Part shown: piece after piece, positions 14,478 through 18,020 of the stretch | Position numbering within the stretch: the stretch's first letter is position 1 | Layout: every line of letters begins with the position of its first letter | From: Candidatus Pacebacteria bacterium CG10_big_fil_rev_8_21_14_0_10_44_11 | GTDB lineage: Bacteria; Patescibacteriota; Microgenomatia; UBA1400; PJMF01 | Direction: 5' to 3' | Assembly (NCBI GenBank): GCA_002772705.1 | Contig: PFDH01000041.1 | Coordinates: 387 to 18,406, forward strand | DNA length: 18,020 nt | Translations under genes and position numbers: made by a program | Notes under the pieces: model-generated | Told to the model about the DNA's origin: nothing | Databases searched by the model: none | Seen by the model: only the letters and a program-made list of their open reading frames with translations

Positions 14478-14894
14478 ATGAACTTAGTGATTAACACCGA
14501 TGGCGGATCGAGAGGTAACCCGGGCGCGGCTGCCATTGGGATTCTAATTTGTCTAGAGGGAAAACCTTCAATCAAGTTAAAACAAGCAATTGGGATTGCT
14601 ACCAACAACGAAGCTGAGTACACCGCCGTCTTAACCGCACTTAATTGGTTGCTTTCAAAATCTACTAAGCTACAGCCCACTCAAATAACCTGGAAGCTAG
14701 ATTCAAAGTTAGTAGTAGAGCAACTGTCTAGAAAATGGAAAATTAAAGACGACCGAATGTACGCTTTAGCTGATCGTTGCTGGCAAAAATTATCACAACT
14801 ACCCTGCCCATCTCATTTTGTTCATATTCCCCGAGAAGAAAATAAAGCTGCTGACAAACTGGTTAATCAAGCCTTGGACGAGAGCAAATCTTAA
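14478..14894 (+). CDS. RNase HI-like protein
   Basis: This 138-residue protein of the RNase H fold (reverse-transcriptase-like RNase HI family) degrades RNA in RNA-DNA hybrids if active. The catalytic carboxylates appear complete: D8 in NTDGGSRGNPGAA, E47 in TNNEAEYTA, D75 in KLDSKLVVEQL and D126 in ENKAADKLVN. The NTDGGSRGNPG start is typical of the type found in many bacteria and archaea. It lacks the basic handle region of E. coli RNase HI. It begins 4 bases after the khpB stop, so it likely shares that transcript. It could be named rnhA, but family subtype is uncertain. Confidence 0.9.
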   Translation: MNLVINTDGGSRGNPGAAAIGILICLEGKPSIKLKQAIGIATNNEAEYTAVLTALNWLLSKSTKLQPTQITWKLDSKLVVEQLSRKWKIKDDRMYALADRCWQKLSQLPCPSHFVHIPREENKAADKLVNQALDESKS

Positions 14895-14997
14895 AACTTC
14901 AAAATTACTAATACCACTCACTTAGCGCTCTGGACTGGTCTTTTAGGCCTCAGACTTTTACAATCAGTTAGCAGTAAGAACTAACAATCAAAATCAA
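14895..14997 (+). promoter_or_regulatory. Spacer with possible promoter for the DUF4012 gene
   Basis: The 103-base gap has a -10-like TACAAT at 14959-14964, without a convincing -35. A small hairpin GTTAG/CTAAC (14968-14984 region) follows it. No Shine-Dalgarno sequence precedes ATG 14998. I see no clear intrinsic terminator for the preceding run of genes. Confidence 0.3.
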
Positions 14998-17900
14998 ATG
15001 TCTAGAAATGTCGTTACCACTGAGTTTGTGGCAGATCAACCATTAGTGGTGATTCTTCATCACGGCCAATTTTTAGCTACCGCTTTTGAACGCCAACTCT
15101 CTCAAGAACAAGTCCAAATTGAGTCGCATACTTTGTCCGAGTTGAGTCAGTCGACAGCCATTCAAGCAAGATTGGCGAGCGCTTATAAACTTGTTTGGGT
15201 GACCGATATTCAATTTTACCTGGATTTTAAATCTGATTTTAATGGGTTAGAAGAGATTTTAAGACCCTTACAAAACAAAATCACCATCGTCTTACCAGTG
15301 ATCGGACAGTTTCAAGAGCAAGTACCCGGAGAAATCCCATTTGCTCAGGAATTATTTAGAGTCCAGGCTGAAGCTATTCTCCTTTTTAACAACCTATTGC
15401 CCAATGCAATTTTCATTTTCGGTCAAGATATTATTGATCCCAAACTAGAACTATCCGCCTTTTCGCTGCTCTGCCAAGATTTATCTCAAGCAAAACTCTA
15501 CCAGCCATCAATAAATTTTCATCCTCAAGCTGTAGTTAGTTTTTTGGAGCGGGCAAAAACTTACTTCTTAAAGCCACAGCACACCAGCACAGTGATCAAA
15601 GGCAACTCGGTTAAGGCGACCGAAGTGGTCAAACAGCTAAAACAGCGCTATCAGTCATATCACTTCTCTCCCCTAGATATTCAGGAGGTACTGGTTAGTT
15701 CACAACCAACAATTCCATTTTCAGTTGTCGAAAATTTTGTCACCGATGATGCTGAGGCGTTAATCACCAACTTTGCCAAATCACTCCCCTCTCCCAGATA
15801 TGTGCCCGCTGTTTCGGTTTGGGAAACAGTGTTTGGCCCCTTAATGGTTGCGGCAAGCGTTAATACAAAGTCACAACCGGTAAAAGAAGCACAAGAACTT
15901 TGGTTAGGTATGGCTGATTTAGGCATCAGCGAGTCAGAACCTACTCCAACCCCAACTTCACAACCCAACCCAAACCAATTTTTTAATGAGCAACCAGAAG
16001 AAACAGAAAAGGCTGGTTCTCGACTAAAAACCACTTCCCAAACTACTACTGATGACCATCAAACACCAAACGAACAATTCGACTTAAATCAAGAAATTCA
16101 GCAGCTGTTTACCAAAACTCACCTAGGCCATCAACGGACGCAAAAAAAGAAAACTCAAACCGAGAAAAAAACAATCTCCAAACGCTCAAAGAAGCGGACA
16201 ACTTTCTTTTACAGTGGGCTGGCTTTTACCGGCATGGGCTTGGGAATTATCTCTTTGGCGGTTGTTTTTATGGTGAGCGTCCAGATGCTACGTCGTTCAG
16301 TGAGCGACTTTTTGGTTCAGCCAGTATCCGGCGATCCCCAAAACCTTAGTCAAAACTTGGCTCCTCAGCTCAAACGCTTGTCAAAAATTGTTGGTCTTCA
16401 AACAGACACTTATTCAACAGTTTTGAGTTTACCAGCTCTAGAAGAAGCGCAGCTACTTGCTTCTATCAGTGATAATTTAATCAACACAACTGAACAATCG
16501 CTGAGGGCCGATCAGTTGGCTGAAATGCTTTATTTACAGTCAATGGGTTTAGATAGCGGTGACGTGCTCCTAACCACCGCAAATTTAAGCACTCAGGCTG
16601 TTACAGCCTATGAAAACCTATCTACCTTGTACGCTGAGTTAGCCGACGAAAGCTCGCCCCTTCTTCAATCGGACCAACTCAGCGCTGCTATTCAAAGCTA
16701 TGGGGAACAACTAAAACAAAAAAAAGACGGTTTAGCTGCGTATCAACAAATTTCTCCCTTGATTGGCGATTGGCTGGGTGTTAACCAGAAGCGAACCTAC
16801 GCCGTGTTGCTCCAAAACAATCAGGAGTTGCGACCAACCGGTGGTTTTCTTGAAGACGTGGCGTTACTGACTTTTAACCAGGGAACACTCACTTCAATTA
16901 GAGTTTTAAGTTCGGAAGAAATTGACAAACAACTTGGGGGTTTGGTGGTGCCGCCAGAAGAGATAAAAAAGTATCTCGGCGAAAAATACTGGCATTTTTT
17001 TGACAGCAACTGGAATCCCAACTTTCCAGATGCCGCCAATCAAATTACCTGGTTTTTAGAAAAAAGCCTTGGGGTTGACGTCGATGGGGTTCTAACGATT
17101 GATTTGTATGGACTTGAGAACATTTTGGAGAAAACCGGCCCATTGGATTTACCAGATTATAACGAAGTGGTGACCCATAAAAATCTTCAGGATCAATTTG
17201 AGTTCCACTCTGAAGTTTCTCTGGTTGATAACAAAGAAGACTACCGGAAAAAAGTGTTTGAAGAAATTCTTAAAAAGATCTCTACGCTGCCAAAGGAAAA
17301 AGCGATTCCACTTTTTGCCGCTCTCCAGCAAAACTTTGCAGAGTATCATATCTTGGCTTCATTTAAGGCAGCTGACGAACAAAATACAGTCAAAGCTCTT
17401 GGTTGGTCTGGGGCGTTGCTTCAACCAGACTGCCCTCCCCAACTAGAAGCAGACAACTGTTTGGTTGATGTGGCCGCTCAAATTGAAGCCAACGTTGGGA
17501 TCAATAAAGCTAATTATTACCTAGAGCGGACAATTGACGACCAAGTAGCCTTAACTGCCACCCAAGCCGCTCATATCCGGACGATTACATATCACAACAC
17601 CGCTCAAACGGAGTCTTGGCCAAAAGGTTCTTATAAAGTGTTTGCTAGGCTGTATTTGCCGGCGGCGGCGATTGGTGAAACCGTACTGATTGATGGCAAG
17701 CCAATCGAGCCGGATTCCTTGTCGGTTAAAAATGAAAACTTGAGGAGAGTAATTGGTTTTTTCCTCGAAGTCCCGGTCAAAGAATCTCGAGCGGTGGTGA
17801 TCACCTACACCCTTCCCTTTCAGAACCAAAGTAAGGCCTTTTCTTACGCTTTTTTTGAGCAGCAACAACCGGGTTTTGGACAAACCCCTTTTTCGCTACA

Positions 17901-18020
17901 AATCAAACCAGCCGCTGAGTTAAAACCAGTGTTGATTGCTCCTCAGGCCGAGTTTAAAAACAACGTCGCCTCTTTCTACAAGGATTCGGTTGGTCATAGT
18001 TTTTATGGCATATCTTTTAA
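14998..18020 (+). CDS. Large DUF4012 membrane protein, running off the right edge
   Basis: From ATG 14998 the frame is open for 1007 codons to the end of the window without a stop, so the gene is 3'-truncated by the edge. Residues 1-310 form a soluble alpha/beta region (LVVILHHGQF, KLVWVTDIQF, ITIVLPVIGQF, AIFIFGQDII) that resembles a degenerate Rossmann-like sugar-epimerase fold; this is low confidence. Residues 311-401 are a Pro/Thr-rich then Lys-rich linker. A transmembrane helix (402-430) follows, with Lys/Arg residues on the cytoplasmic side. The exported part includes the DUF4012 hallmark LLQNNQELRPTGGF (N607 to F617) and then GLVVPPEEIKKYLG, FFDSNWNPNFPDAAN and GVLTIDLYGLENIL. DUF4012 proteins are common in CPR bacteria, often near envelope or polysaccharide genes, and have no settled function. 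It lies downstream of the origin housekeeping genes, with a possible promoter of its own. Confidence 0.9.
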   Translation, partial: MSRNVVTTEFVADQPLVVILHHGQFLATAFERQLSQEQVQIESHTLSELSQSTAIQARLASAYKLVWVTDIQFYLDFKSDFNGLEEILRPLQNKITIVLPVIGQFQEQVPGEIPFAQELFRVQAEAILLFNNLLPNAIFIFGQDIIDPKLELSAFSLLCQDLSQAKLYQPSINFHPQAVVSFLERAKTYFLKPQHTSTVIKGNSVKATEVVKQLKQRYQSYHFSPLDIQEVLVSSQPTIPFSVVENFVTDDAEALITNFAKSLPSPRYVPAVSVWETVFGPLMVAASVNTKSQPVKEAQELWLGMADLGISESEPTPTPTSQPNPNQFFNEQPEETEKAGSRLKTTSQTTTDDHQTPNEQFDLNQEIQQLFTKTHLGHQRTQKKKTQTEKKTISKRSKKRTTFFYSGLAFTGMGLGIISLAVVFMVSVQMLRRSVSDFLVQPVSGDPQNLSQNLAPQLKRLSKIVGLQTDTYSTVLSLPALEEAQLLASISDNLINTTEQSLRADQLAEMLYLQSMGLDSGDVLLTTANLSTQAVTAYENLSTLYAELADESSPLLQSDQLSAAIQSYGEQLKQKKDGLAAYQQISPLIGDWLGVNQKRTYAVLLQNNQELRPTGGFLEDVALLTFNQGTLTSIRVLSSEEIDKQLGGLVVPPEEIKKYLGEKYWHFFDSNWNPNFPDAANQITWFLEKSLGVDVDGVLTIDLYGLENILEKTGPLDLPDYNEVVTHKNLQDQFEFHSEVSLVDNKEDYRKKVFEEILKKISTLPKEKAIPLFAALQQNFAEYHILASFKAADEQNTVKALGWSGALLQPDCPPQLEADNCLVDVAAQIEANVGINKANYYLERTIDDQVALTATQAAHIRTITYHNTAQTESWPKGSYKVFARLYLPAAAIGETVLIDGKPIEPDSLSVKNENLRRVIGFFLEVPVKESRAVVITYTLPFQNQSKAFSYAFFEQQQPGFGQTPFSLQIKPAAELKPVLIAPQAEFKNNVASFYKDSVGHSFYGISF

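Noticed and set aside
15681..16034. 117-codon open frame on the minus strand
   Set aside because: It lies wholly inside the DUF4012 reading frame, has no recognisable product and no ribosome site; it is a shadow of the + strand gene.
17551..17883. 110-codon open frame on the minus strand
   Set aside because: Antisense to the continuous DUF4012 coding frame with no family resemblance.
1..18020. Recoded TGA (as in Gracilibacteria/Absconditabacteria)
   Set aside because: rnpA ends in TGA at the expected length, and no core gene contains an in-frame TGA, so the standard code fits.
1..18020. tRNA, rRNA or CRISPR array
   Set aside because: The spacers are short and show no cloverleaf, rRNA-like or regularly spaced repeat pattern.

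Overview
All genes in this window lie on the + strand. It reads as the replication-origin region of a small-genome bacterium of the Candidate Phyla Radiation (Patescibacteria), probably of the Microgenomates type. The reasons are a PrgI/TraC-like/VirB4 secretion cluster packed against dnaA, a very large DUF4012 membrane protein, compact versions of YidC, KhpB and YidD, and start codons that mostly lack Shine-Dalgarno sequences. The phylum call is inference from gene content. The genetic code looks standard: TAA, TAG and TGA all act as stops, and no core gene has an in-frame TGA.

Bases 1-9414 hold a type IV secretion-like (T4SS) module. In order it contains a large membrane-anchored protein ending in an M23 (LytM-type) peptidase and open at the left edge, an unrecognised single-pass protein, a PrgI-family membrane protein with an added C-terminal beta-sandwich, a TraC-like protein with a Pro/Thr/Ser-rich tail, and the VirB4 ATPase. 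A 161-bp MITE-like element with perfect 18-bp terminal inverted repeats and a TA target duplication sits exactly in the stop codon of the PrgI gene, which it leaves functional. A G-free, C-rich spacer (possible Rho loading site) precedes the PrgI gene. A near-leaderless promoter appears to drive virB4.

Bases 9415-11361 are dnaA and the likely oriC. Two perfect DnaA boxes overlap a predicted dnaA promoter. The dnaA-dnaN spacer holds perfect and near-perfect DnaA boxes, then a CTA-triplet run resembling a DnaA-trio, then an AT-rich tract.

Bases 11362-14894 are a housekeeping run: dnaN, rpmH, rnpA, yidD, yidC, khpB (jag) and an RNase HI-like gene. From rpmH on, the genes are separated by 26 bases or less or overlap, and rpmH has its own extended -10 promoter. 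They link the sliding clamp, ribosomal protein L34, the RNase P protein, membrane insertion and RNA binding/processing.

Bases 14998-18020 are one uninterrupted reading frame of more than 1000 codons that runs off the right edge. It encodes a membrane-anchored DUF4012 protein with a cytoplasmic N-terminal domain and a long basic linker. No tRNA, rRNA, CRISPR array or intact transposase gene was seen.
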